From Alopecurus myosuroides (taxonomy: Eukaryota; Streptophyta; Magnoliopsida; Poales; Poaceae): a stretch of DNA of 64,000 nt. The notes beneath the pieces were generated by a model, which ran no database searches, had not been told where the DNA came from, and saw only the letters and a list, made by a program, of their open reading frames with translations. Shown one piece after another: positions 30,530 through 42,453 of the stretch. Within the stretch, counting starts at the first letter, position 1. Each line of letters starts with the position of its first letter. The stretch covers positions 61,595,371 through 61,659,370 of the forward strand of contig CM054060.1 of the NCBI GenBank assembly GCA_028641055.1, written 5' to 3'. The position numbers were made by a program, and so were the translations under genes.

Positions 30530-31030
30530 ATGAGTATTCCTGAAGTAGAGGTCCGTTCTTTTAGGCAACAAGGGGGAGAAAGTTTAAAAGATGCTTGGTA
30601 TAGAATAAATGATGCTCATAATAGGTGCACAAAAAAATATTCTACCTTGATACTTCTGAGAAATTTTTATGTTGGTATTTCTGGCTGGTATAGGCATGTG
30701 TTAGATAATTTTACAGGTGGAAATTTTCTAGGAACTCCTGCCTTAGAAGCATGCAATTTCATTGAAAGTTTAGTAGGAGCACCCCCCGTTACAACTGTTA
30801 AAACTGAGACCACTTTGGAGGATGTTATTAATAAACTAAACTCTTTGGAAATGAACTTACCAATTTTCCTTGACAATGCTACCAAAGTTAATGAATCAAT
30901 AAGTACTATTGATATAAGAATCACTGCTCTAGAAGCTAGCAACAAGCATGATGATCAAAATCTTAGGATTGGTAAACTAGAGGAGGCTATGGGAACTTTA
31001 AGCTCAATTTTTTCATCTTTTAAATTCTAA
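30530..31030 (+). CDS. Truncated Athila-like Gag fragment of P1 (copy 1)
   Basis: 166 residues, 163 bp after the primer-binding site. The first 90 residues (SFRQQGGESLKDAWYRIND, LRNFYVGISGWYRHVLDNF, ACNFIESLVG) match the style of the Gag core of Athila/Ty3 elements. A Leu/Ile/Asn heptad-like helix region follows (TTLEDVINKLNSLEMNL to the end), and no zinc knuckle is present. Full Gag proteins are several hundred residues, so this is a shortened version ending at TAA. The downstream DNA may once have been coding (IPKITKPKSQ-like frame near 31070) but is now interrupted. The copy at 44174-44674 is also open with three residue changes. It could still bind RNA or assemble, or be a relic. Confidence 0.7.
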   Translation: MSIPEVEVRSFRQQGGESLKDAWYRINDAHNRCTKKYSTLILLRNFYVGISGWYRHVLDNFTGGNFLGTPALEACNFIESLVGAPPVTTVKTETTLEDVINKLNSLEMNLPIFLDNATKVNESISTIDIRITALEASNKHDDQNLRIGKLEEAMGTLSSIFSSFKF

Positions 31031-33640
31031 AAGGAGAAAGCCTTTGTGGGAAAGGAGCAAAGATTCATGTATGTTCCCAAGATAACTAAACCTAAATCTC
31101 AATATATGCTGAAAATTGCTAAAACAATTAATGAAACTAAGAGTGACCTTCATGTTGAATCTTCAGAAACACCTAGAGTGCCTAATGCTGCAAATAATGA
31201 TTTATAGGAAGTTATAGATGTTGATGCTTCACTTGAAAATACTTGAGTTGCTTTCTATGCCTAGCTGAAAGGCGTTAAAGAAAAGCGCTACCGGGAGACA
31301 ACCCGTTTTATTTCGCTGTTTTCGACCCGTTTTCTTTCGTTTTCTTTGGTGTGCATTACACCTAGGTGTTGTCTATTTCCTTAACAACCCTGCTGTATCT
31401 TTTCTTTTCAGTTTTCTTGAGCCAAGTAAAGCCTCTAGTGGAAAGTTGAGGCTATATTTCGGATTTCTGCGCAGGAAACAAATTTCTGTTGTCCACTGTT
31501 TATTCCGTATAAAATCACAGAAAATTCAGAATGACCTGAGTTTGTTTGTGAGTAATCCTAGGGTGTATACGCAACTTTTATTAGTTGAACACATTTTTAT
31601 TTGAGAAACATATTTTTTTTGAAAAGAATCATCTTTACCTGCTGTCCTGTTTGAACAGATTTCTGCCAATAATTGCATTTGCTTCTTAATCACTTTCTTT
31701 TGGTGTTCTTTTGAGAAAAAGAGTTTTAAAAGAAGATGTGACAGTAGCTAATGTGTTTGAGTGTTAGACATGTGTTGAAACTGAACCATGTGAATTTATT
31801 ATTTCGATTGCACTAACGTTGCTAATGAAGATTGTGAGAAGTTTGGTGTGAAAGAAGTTTTCAAGGGTCAAGAGAAGATGATGATATGATGTGATTAAGA
31901 AGAGTGAAAAGCCTAAGATTGGGGATGCCCCGGTGGTACATACTAGGAAATTCCAAGAAGACTCAAGCGTCTAAGCTTGGGGATGCCTTGGGCATCGCCT
32001 TCTTCATCAACAAATTATCATGTCACTTCTAGTGAAACTATATTTTTATTCGGTCATATCTTATGTGCTTTACTTGGAGCGTATTTTGTTTTTGTTTTCA
32101 GTTTGTTTTTGGTTTTGCTTTCAGTTTTTTTTACTTTTTCAATAAACTTGGTTGGACCCCAGCATTCTTTTATTGGAGAGTGACACGCTCCGTTTTTTCA
32201 TGAAAATACTTTGTATTCCTAATCTGTGTCTGGCTGCTTCATTTATTTAACTCCTGTTTTGCATGCATCTCTTATTAGAGCTGTTAGTTTTAGTAGTATT
32301 ATGTGAGTACTCTCATGTTTTTATTGCTGTAGCATTTAGAGAGTTTTTGTTAAAACATATTGTGTATGGTGCTTGTTGGGAGAAAGAAACTGCTGTTTAA
32401 AGTAGAATTTATACTGGTGCAAGTAGAAGCTTGTATGGACTGTTGCTAGAACTTTTTCATGCCATGCTAAATGTTATTTTAGTTCTAAAGCCTTGTGATG
32501 TTGAGTAGCATGAATATCCTCAAATATCTGAGAGTGTTTAATATGTCATTGAAAGATTCATGAGCTGTTCTTGTCATAAGGAAGCATACATTTTTGGTAT
32601 TCTCTTTCGAATATTTTATTTGGTTGACTTGGCGCATTCTCACACCATGTTTATGACTATGAACCAGTCACTAATAGACTCCATGAACACTTAGTTTTTG
32701 AACTATGATACTGCTTATACTTTAATTAATGATGCTTATGTCGCTATGCATGATTATGGCTCTTATGCTCTCTTGATTTGCCGCTCCCAGTCTTTTGCTA
32801 GCCTCCACCTGTACTGAGTATGAGCTCAACTCGTGCATCCAACTCCCTTAAACCAAAGTTTTTCCCATTGTGTCCACCATACCTACCTACATGTGGTATT
32901 TAACTGCCACTCCAAGTAAATTGCTCATGTGCTACCTTTAAAACTTTCAAATTATCCCTGTTTTGTGTTCCTGTTTTAGCTCATGAGGACGCAAATAGAG
33001 AATCTTTATCTCACTTGTTGATTTGATTTTACACCCTGGACTAGTGGCTTCATCCGCTTATCCAAATGATAGAAGAGCTGACAGCGGGGTTCCCAGCCCC
33101 AAATTAATACACACAAAATCTCTTCACTATTTTGCCCCTGATTTATCAGTCAAAGCATAATTGTGTAAACAGAAGAGAAAGAGGGATGAACTTCTACCCA
33201 TATGCGTCCTTCACATGGGATCCGCTCTTGTGAATCCAGTTGGCTTGTGATGTACTGTATTTTCTGTTTACCATTCGTTGACTTTATTCTTAAATTATTT
33301 TCTCTAGTCTTCCTCATGAACTTTGAAGGTGTCCTGACATTTATGTTTTGCCCCTCTCTTAAGGACTAGCGAAATATCACTTTGTCATGATTTCTCTATA
33401 CCCGAAACAGATGTTTATCTTTCTTTGCATTGTTTCTCATGATCCTTTATTTGAGATACTCTTCATGATGAAAAGTTATTGCTTTCTATTATTAAAGTTC
33501 TATTTATCATGTTTGTGTTTGAAGTTCTATGATCTCAGCTTGCATATGCCTTTACATTTTTAAGATCAAGATTATGTTAGTAGCATGTCACCTCAGAAAT
33601 TATTGTTTTATCGTTTACCTACTCGAGGACGAGTAGGAAC
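31031..33640 (+). other. P1 internal non-coding DNA (copy 1)
   Basis: No frame of note. It contains a conserved motif at 31255-31310 (GGCGTTAAAGAAAAGCGCTA, then GGGAGACAACC) also found in M1, and an imperfect palindrome at 31979-31999 (GGGGATGCC/GGCATCGCC) beside polypurine-like AAGCTTGGGGATGCC. From about 33080 it is the inverted counterpart of M1 internal DNA. Confidence 0.7.
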
Positions 33641-33656
33641 TAAGCTTGGGGATGCT
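33641..33656 (+). other. Polypurine tract of P1 (copy 1)
   Basis: TAAGCTTGGGGATGCT directly before the 3' LTR start. Confidence 0.88.
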
Positions 33657-35227
33657 TGATACGTCTCCAACGTATCTATAATTTCTGATGCTCCATGATG
33701 ATATTATGCCAATTGCTACATGTTTTCTCCCTTCTTTATGTCATTTTTTTGGATTTTCCGGACTAACCTATTGACAAGATGCCACAGAGCCAGTTCCCTG
33801 CTGTTTTTTAGTTCCAAAATTGTTGTTCTGGAAATATTCTCAGAATTGGAAAGTTCGAAGCCAGGAAGTCCTATTTTCCCCGGAAGCATCCAAAAGACCG
33901 TAGAGGAGTCGAAGAGGGGCATCAGGGTGCCCACACCATGTGGTGACGCGCCCCCCTTGGCCGCGCCAGGGGGTGGTGTGGGTCCCCCAGGGCTCCACCG
34001 CCTCTGCCCTTTCGCCTATTTATTTCCCCCCGGATGGAAAAACCTAAACACCTGATCAAATATCCCCGAAAAGTTCCACAGCCGCCGTCACCGTCAACCC
34101 TAGATCAGGGGGGTTCTGAAGCTGTTTTCGGCACCCTGCCGGAGAGGAAATCATCACCGGAGGCCTCTACATCACCATGCCCGCCTCCGCAGTGATGCGT
34201 GAGTAGTTCATCCTTGGACTACGGGTCCATAGCAGTAGCTAGATGGTTGTCTTCTCCTCATATGCCTACATGTTTAGATCTCGTGAGCTGCCTAACATGA
34301 TCGAGATTGATCTTATGTAACTCTATGTGTTGTGTTTGCTGGGATCCGATGAATATTGAACTTATGCCAAGTTGATTATAGTCTTTATTTCATATGTTAT
34401 TTGTGATCTTGCATGCTTTCCGTTGCTAGTGGTTGCTCTGGCTAAGTAGTTGCTAGTGACTCGAAGAGGGAGTATTTATACTTGATAGTGGGTTCATGCC
34501 TCCCCTTCGCCTTGCTCGAGTGACAGAAACGTGAAGGGGGAGGATGTGTTGTTGCCATTAGGGAGAAAACATCGGTGAGAGTGCCCGCGTGCATAATCAT
34601 TGTTTACATTACACACTTTGTTTAATGCAGTTATCTGTTGCTTGCAACTTAATACCTAAGGGGGTTCGGATGATAACCTGAGGGTGGATGATTAGTCATA
34701 GATGCAGTTGGATTACAGTCTATGTATATTGTTGTAATGCCCGCACTAAATATCATAGTAGTCATCATGTCATGGATGTGCACTACGGTGCAACCTTTAT
34801 TTGTCAATTGCCTAGCTGTAATTTGTTCACCCAACATGCTATGTTTTATGGAGAGACACCACTAGTGAACCTATGAACCCCGTTCCATTTTCCTATACTA
34901 TTAAACCAACAACCACAATTTCCTGCTTTCTTTACTTACTGCAAGCATACATTATTTTCCACACTATACGTCTAATCTTTGTTTTCAGATATACCGGTGA
35001 GATTGACAACCTCACTGTACCATTGGGGCAAAGTATTTTGGTTGTGTTGTGTGCAGGTTCCACGTTGTTGCTGACACCGGTGAGCCATCACCACCGTCTG
35101 TGGCATCAACCTTCCGAAGGTCCTCTTTCTCCTACTGGATTGATAACCTTGGTTCTTAACTAAGGGGAATTTCCTACCGCTGTGCTCATCACACCCTCCT
35201 CTTGGGGTATCCCAACACACAACATCA
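33657..35227 (+). repeat. 3' LTR of P1 (copy 1)
   Basis: 1571 bp, TGATACGTCTCC to ACAACATCA. Right flank GGCAC. It keeps the segment lost from the 5' LTR. Confidence 0.9.
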
Positions 35228-36864
35228 GGCACCCCGCTGCCAGCTCTTATATCATTTGGATAAGCGGATGAAGCCACTAGCCGAGGGTGTGAAATCGAAT
35301 CTACAAGTGAGATAAAGATTCTCCATTGACGTTCTCATGAGAAAAAACAGGAACATAAAGTAGGAGTAGTTTCGAAAGTTTTAAAGGTAACACATGAGCA
35401 ATTTACTTGGAGTGGCAGTTAAATAACACATGTAGGTAGGTATGGTGGACACAATAGGAAAAACTTTGGTTTAAGGGAGTTGGATGCACGAGTAGAGCTC
35501 ATACTCAGTACAGGTGGAGGCTAGCAAAAGACTGGGAGCGACAAATCAAGAGAGCATAAGAGCCATAATCATGCATAGCGACATAAACATCATTAATTGA
35601 AGCATAAGAGGTATCAAAAGTTCAAAAACTAAGTGTTTATGGAGGCTATTCGTGACTGGTTCATAGTCATAAATATGGTGTGAGCATGCGCCAAGTCAAC
35701 CAAATAAAACATTCGAAAGAGAATACCATAAATTTATGTTTCTTTACGACAAGAACAACTCATGAATCTTTCAATGGCATATTAAAACCTCTCAGCTATT
35801 TGAGGCTATTCATGCTACTAAATAACCACAAAGTTTTAAAACTAAAATAACATTTAGCATGGCATGAAAAAGTTCTAGTCACAGTCTATACAAGCTTCTA
35901 CTTGCACTGTTATAAATTCCACTTCAAGCAGAAGTTTCTTTTCTCAACAAGCACCATACACGATATGTTTTAACAAAAATACTATTTATGATACAACAAG
36001 CAAACATGAGAGTACTCAAATAACACTACTAAAACTAACAGCTCTGATAGGAGATGCATGCAAAACAGGAGCTAAATAAATGCAGCAGCCAGATAAAGAT
36101 TAAGAATACAAAGTATTCTCATGAAAAAGCGGAGCATATCAATCTCCAATAAAAGAATGCTGGGGTCCAACCAAGCTAATTGCAAAAATAATAAAAAACT
36201 GAAAGCAAAAATAAAAGACGCTCCAAGTAAAACACATAAGATGTGACCGAATAAAAATATAGTTTCACTAGAAGTGACATGATAATTTGTCGACGAAGAA
36301 GGGGATGCCTTGGGCATCCCCAAGCTTAGACGCTTGAGTCTTCTTGGATTTTGCTGGGATGTAACACCGGGGAATCCCCAATCTTAGATCTTCACTCTTC
36401 TTGATCACGTGATATCATCCTCTTCTCTTGACCCTTGAAAACTTCCTTCACACCAATCTTCTCACAATCTTCATTAGCAACGTTAGTGCAATCGAAATAA
36501 TAAATTCACATGGTTCAGTTTCAACACATTATTAACACTCAAAAACACATTATATACTGTCACAACTTCTTTTAAAACTCTTTTTCTCAAAAGAACACCA
36601 AAAGAAAGAGATTAAGATGCAAATGCAATTATCGGCAGAAATCTGTCAAAACAGGACAGCAGGTAAAGATTATTTTTTTCGAAAATCTTCTGTTGCTCAA
36701 ATAAAAAAGTGGTCAACTAAGAAAAATTGCGTATATATCCCAGGATTACGCACAAAAAAACTCAGTTCATTTTGAATTTTCTGTGATTTTATACGGAATA
36801 AACAGTGGACAGCAGAAATCTGTTTCCTGCGCAGAAATCCGAAATATAGCCACAAATTTCCACT
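35228..36864 (-). other. M1 internal DNA right of P1 (copy 1)
   Basis: Continues the M1 internal region after the nested P1. It has a perfect 9 bp-arm palindrome at 36301-36321 (GGGGATGCC, TTG, GGCATCCCC) next to CAAGCTTAG. No coding frame. It stops at 36864, where the duplication junction joins it to solo-LTR sequence. Confidence 0.75.
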
Positions 36865-38168
36865 AGAGATTAAACGTATGGTGTGAAAATAGTATGAGAA
36901 CAATATGAAATCAATGGAAGCAGTGTGAAAACAGTAATTGCAGTGGTTGTATTATCAGTATGAGAAAATGGACCTGGGTCCACAGTTCACTAGAGGTGTC
37001 TGTCCATAAAACATAGATAACAAGCGTGGTGAAAAAATTACGGCTGAACAATTGACAGACAATGAAAGATGCATGACATAAAGATTACTATGAGATTCAT
37101 GCGGGCATTACAACAAAATACATAGATCGTCATCCAACTGCATCTATGACTAATAATCCACCCTCCAAATATCATCCGAACAAACGTTGGGTGTTAAGTT
37201 GCAAGCAATGGATAATCGCAATAAGCAAAGTGTGTAATGTAAACAATGTAAACTAAGTAAACATCGTTGTTTTCTCCCTAATGGAAACAACACATCCTCC
37301 ATCCGTCACGTTTCTGTCACTCGAGCACAGATGCAAAGGAGGCATGAACCCACTATCGAGCATAAATACTCCCTCTTGGAGTCACTAGCATCTACTTGGC
37401 CAGAGCATCTATTAACAACGAAGAGCATGCAAGATCATAAATAACATACGCATGAAGATACCATGATAGATTGATAATCAAGAGACATAGCATTCAATAA
37501 TCATCAGATCCCAGCAAACACAACATGTATCATTACAATAAGATGACCTCGATCATGTAAGGAAGCTCACGAGATCTAAACATGAGGCATAAAGTGGAGA
37601 GTACAACCATCTAGCTACTTCTATGGACCCGTAGTCCCAGGATGAACTACTCACGCATCACTCCGGAGGCGGGCATGGTGGTGTAGACCCCTGCGATGAT
37701 GAATGCCCCTCCCGGCAGGGTGCCGGGGAGAGCTCCAGAACCCTCCCGATCTCGGGTTGACGATGATGGCGGCCTCGGATTTTTATCGGGACAAAGTGGT
37801 ATATTTTTATGGTATATGTCTTGGGGGGAATAAATAGGCAAAAGGGCGATGGTGGTGGACGACCGAGGGGCCCACACCACGCGCGACCCTATGGTGTGGC
37901 CCCCTCCGGGCCTCTTCGGGACTCCGTGGAACCTTCGGAAATTCTAAGACTTACGGGCTTCGAATTTTCCAATTCCGAGAATATTTCCAGAACAACTTTT
38001 TTGAAACTAAAAACAGAAGAAAACAGGGAACTGGCTCTATGGCATCTTGTCAATAGGTTAGTCCCGGAAAATCGATTAAAATGACATAAAGTGTAAGGCA
38101 AACATGTAGCATGAGGCATGAAAACAACATAGAACATCAGAAATTATAGATACGTTTATGACGTATCA
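36865..38168 (-). repeat. Solo LTR remainder in copy 2
   Basis: Counterpart of 23221-24524 with 11 substitutions in 1.3 kb; the left 258 bp of the LTR are absent because the duplication starts inside it. Its right flank CTACG keeps the original target duplication. Confidence 0.85.
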
Positions 38169-38341
38169 CTACGCTAAATTGATATGGAAGGGCAGAAGTG
38201 ACTAGAACTCGTGGCCCAAGTCTTGGATTCATATACCACGGAGAATTACGGGGACTTGGAACAAAATGCAATGGTTAGGTTTGCCTTAATTTGTTTATGA
38301 AATGAGTGTTGAAATACGGTTAGAACGTAATCGTTATATGG

Positions 38342-39914
38342 TGTTAGGGTATACTTCCCCCATCATGAAAATAAACAAATAAATATAAAAATAACATTAA
38401 CTTAAAGAGAACCACTGCATTTGCATTTCCAATTTAAAGATTTGCTTCCATCGGTTATGACCCACTTCCTTTACTTTCATTATTTATTTGATGGTCCACA
38501 TATTTACTTTATTGCCCCTCTTTTAAATTACACATACAATCTTTGCATTATCTTTGATAAGTAAAATGAACATTATAATATGAGAGGGGCAAAGCAATAG
38601 GAACTCACTTAATAAACAACATGTTCAGCAGTTTAAATCAACACCTCGATATAATGTTCATTACTATTGATTGGTTTGCATTATCTTGAAATCAATGCGT
38701 AAAATCTTTGCATTATCATTTAAACCAATCATAATCTAAATCTAGTCTCAAGGTATTGATTAGTATCACGAAGTAATAGGAACTCACTTAATAACCAATA
38801 GGTTCAATAGTTTTCTTCATATAACTTGTAGGAATCAATATCGACGTCCATGGTCGATGTTGATTATTGATTGGGAAATATGTTTTCCAATCATGTCTAC
38901 TAGTTATCAAACCTATAGGGGTCACACATTTAAGGCGTCAAAGTCTGTTGTTTGTATTGGTTGGTCTAGAGGAGAGTAGGGTATCATTCGGGTAATTACG
39001 ACGTGATAGAATTAATACTCAAGAGAGATTATGGAGGACATGGGATGTCTCCGGATGTTGAAATATGTTTATTACATCAATAAATAATGGTCGATGTCAT
39101 TACGATATCACAGAAACAAGTCCGGTGTCAATCGGAGTCGTTTCGGAAAAGTTACTGTGTGAGAGAAATAATTGCACACTTTATGGAACAAGTGCAGAGG
39201 GGCATGAGATGTCCAGGACATATTATAATATATTTATAACATTATTAGATAGACTTGATGATTATATATATGGATTATATGGTTCCAGAAGAGTTTCAGA
39301 GGACTTTCCATAAAAGGGGAGTGCCGGAGGGGTACATATTTCCTCCTATGGGCAAACCAAAATTTTGGGGGCTGCCAGGTGGGCCCCATGGTCTCACAAT
39401 GTGCACCACCATCCCTAAGAATTTCCCCGATTTATTTGATAAATAAATGAGGTGGGAAAGGGGAAAAAAGGAAGGGGGGAGGAAAGTGGAGTTGGACTCC
39501 ATCTAGGAGCCCAATCCGATTCCCCTTAGGGGACTTTGGAAAGCCTCTCCTTGTCCACCTATATAATCCCACCCCTCCTCTCTTTTGAGGACATCTAATT
39601 GGCCTTCGGGCTATTCTCTCTCTCTCTCTTAGAATTAGAGACTCTAATTAGAACATCTCTAATGGGATTACAACCTCTAATTAGAACACTTCTTTAGAAC
39701 TTTGATTAGAGATCCTCTAATTGATTTATGGATTCTTCTAATTGGGAGATGATGATCATCTCTCGATTAGACCTACTATTAATCTCCCTCCCCCTGTTTC
39801 CATTTGTTGGGATCTCTCCACCCCACTTGTGAACCCGCGGTGCCTAGTTCTGGACGAGAAGCGTTGCAGGACTTTGACAGACGTATGTGTGCTAGCTCTC
39901 AAAGGGGCAACTGA
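38342..39914 (+). repeat. Copia LTR fragment, Angela/BARE-like (copy 2)
   Basis: Counterpart of 24698-26272, about six substitutions plus a 2 bp shorter CT run. It ends where the M1 3' LTR begins. Confidence 0.55.
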
Positions 39915-41563
39915 TGCTCGCAGAGTTGATGGAGTTGTTGCTTCTTGATGACTTTGAATCCCTGGCAAGGTGCCAGAAACACTTTACTCTGGATGGTGTG
40001 TTGGAAACCCCAAGAGGAGGGTGTGATGAGCAAGCGGTAAGAATTTCCCTCAGTTAAGAACCAAGGTTATCAATCTAGTAGGAGGAAGAGGATCTACGGA
40101 GGTTGATGCCACTGACGGTGGTGATGGCTCACCGGTGTCAGCAACAACGCGGAACCTGCACACAACACAACCAAAATACTTTGTCCCAACGGTACAGTGA
40201 GGTTGTCAATCTCATCGGTCTTGCTGAAAACAGAGATTAGACGTATAGTGTGGAAAATAGTGTATGCTTGCAGTAAGTAAAGAAAGCAGGAAATTGTACT
40301 GGTTTGTTTAAAAGTGTAAGAAAATGGACCGGGGTTCATAGGTTCACTAGTGGTGTTTCTCCATAAAAGATAGCATGCTGGGGGAACAAATTACAACTGT
40401 GCAATTGACAAATAAAGGTTGCACCGTAGTGCACATTCATGGCATGACTACTATGATATTTAGTGCGGGCATTACAACAATATACATAGACCGTAATCCA
40501 ACTGCATCTATGACTAATAATCCACCCTCAGGTTATCATCCGAACCCACTTAGTTATTAAGTTGCAAGCAAAAGATAATTGCATTAAACAATGTTTATAA
40601 TCTAAGCAATGATTGTACACGCGGGCACTCACACCGCTGTTTTCTCCCTAGTGGCAACAACATATCCTCCCCTGTCACGTTTCTGTCACTCGAGCACATG
40701 TGAAAAGGAGGCATGAACCCACTATCGATCATAAATACTCCCTCTTGGAGTCACTAGCAACTACTTGGCCAGAGCAACCACTAGCAACGGAAAGCATGCA
40801 AGATCACAAATAGCATATGCAATAAAGACTATAATCAACTTGGCATAAGTTCAATATTCATCGGATCCCAGCAAACACAGCACATAGAATTACACAAGAA
40901 CAATCTCGATCATGTTAGGAAGCTCATGAGATCTAAACATGGAGGAATATGAGGAGGAGACAACCATCTAGCTACTGCTATGGACCCATAGTCCAAGGAT
41001 GAACTACTCACGCATCACTCCGGAGGCAGGCATTGTGATGAAGAAGCCTCTGGTGATGATTTCCTCTTCGGCAGGGTGCCGGGAGACAGCTTCAGGACCC
41101 CCTGATCTAGGGTTGAAGACGACTACGGCTGCGGAACTTTTTGGGGATATTTGATCAGGTATCTAGGGTTTTCCATCCGGGGGGAATAAATAGGTGAAAG
41201 GGAAGAGGTGGTGGAGCCCTGGGGGCCCCATACCACCCCCTGGCGCGGCCAAGGGGGGGGGGGGGCGCCACCCCTTGGTGTGGACCCCCTGGTGCCCCTC
41301 TTCGACTCCTCTTCGGTCTTCTGGATGCTTCCGGGGAAAATAGGCACTTCGGGCTTTGTGGGGTCCAATTCCGAGAATATTTCCAGAACAACTTCTCTGA
41401 AATAAAAAATAGCAGAAAACAAGGAACTGACACTTGTCATCTTGTTAATAGGTTAGTCCCGGAAAACGTGTAAAAATGCTATAAAGAAGGGAGAAAACAT
41501 GTAGCAATTGGCATAATATTATCATGGAACATCAGAAATTATATATACGTTGGAGACGTATCA
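39915..41563 (-). repeat. 3' LTR of M1 (copy 2)
   Basis: Counterpart of 26273-27918 with about six substitutions and a G-run three bases longer. Same end sequence and polypurine tract on the right. Confidence 0.88.
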
Positions 41564-42453
41564 AGCATCCCCAAGCTTAGTTCATACTCGTCCTCGAGTA
41601 GGTAAACGATAAAACACAATAATTTCCGAGGTGACATGCTACTAACATAAACTTGATCATTATAATGTAAAAGCATAAGTACGCTGAGATCATAGAACTT
41701 CAAACACAAACATGATAAATATAATTTTAATAATAAAGCATAGCAATCACTTTTCATCATAAAGTGTATCCCAAATAAAGGATCATGAAAAATAATGCAA
41801 AGAAAAATAAACGTTTGTTTCAAGTATAGAGAAAGCATGGCAAAGTGATATTTCGCTAGTCCTTAAGAGTGGGGCAAAACATAAATGCCAGGACACCTTC
41901 AAAGTTCATGAGGAAGACTAGAGCAAATAATTTAAGAACAAACGATATCACATCATGAACCCATTATTGATGTTTATGGGACAAATGCACATAGAACTCA
42001 GAATGGCAAAAATGCTCTCTCAACTGTGCATAAAGTTAGAAGATGGAGACTCAACATAAAAGTAAAAGAAAGACCCTTCCCGAAGGGAAGCGGGGATCAC
42101 TCATGTGCTAGAGCTTTTTATTTTATTAAACAAAGGTATTACAAATTTGACACTCCTCCCATCCATGTTTCACAAACCATGGCTAACCGAATCCTCGGGT
42201 GCCTGCCAACAATCACATACCATGGAGGAGTGTCTATATTTTGGGAGATGTATGCTAATGTCAACGAATGGTAAACAGAAAATACAGTACGTCACAAGCC
42301 AACTGGATTCACAAGAACGGATCCCATGTGAAGGACACATCTGGGTAGAAGGTCACCCCTCTTTCTCTTTTGTTTACACAATTATGCTTTGACTGATAAA
42401 TCAGGGGAAAAATAGTGAAGATATTTTCTGTGTATTAATTTGTTGCTAGACAC

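Larger units (their letters stand above)
28808..35227 (+). mobile_element. P1: complete non-autonomous Athila-like Gypsy element (copy 1)
   Basis: 5' LTR 28808-30338, primer-binding site 30349-30366, a short gag-like ORF, 2.6 kb non-coding DNA, polypurine tract and 3' LTR 33657-35227. Total 6.4 kb with no RT, RNase H or integrase. It interrupts M1: internal M1 sequence breaks off at 28807 and resumes at 35228. LTR divergence over the first 620 bp is about 6% by hand count, much older than the tandem duplication that copied it. Confidence 0.88.
23221..36864. repeat. 13.64 kb tandem duplication, copy 1
   Basis: This segment recurs directly afterwards at 36865-50512 with a near-constant offset of 13642-13648. 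It begins AGAGATTAAACG inside the solo LTR and ends inside M1 just before CTAGAG. Hand comparison of the first 4.7 kb finds about 24 substitutions (0.5%). Indels include a G-run of 10 in copy 1 against 13 in copy 2 (27611 and 41233) and a 2 bp CT-repeat change near 25975. Confidence 0.95.
26273..36864 (-). mobile_element. M1: non-autonomous Athila-like Gypsy element, copy 1 (5' part missing)
   Basis: Minus-strand element: 3' LTR (26273-27918), polypurine tract, internal DNA 27919-28807, the nested plus-strand element P1, then internal DNA again from 35228. It ends at 36864 at the duplication junction, so this copy lacks its 5' portion and coding region, which survive only at the end of copy 2. 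It inserted into the Copia LTR; left flank ACTGA (26268-26272). Confidence 0.8.

Noticed and set aside
30033..30533. 166-residue frame MNPGPFSY... as a membrane protein
   Set aside because: It spans the P1 LTR end and primer-binding site; hydrophobicity comes from T-rich leader DNA, and the equivalent frame in other copies differs or is broken.
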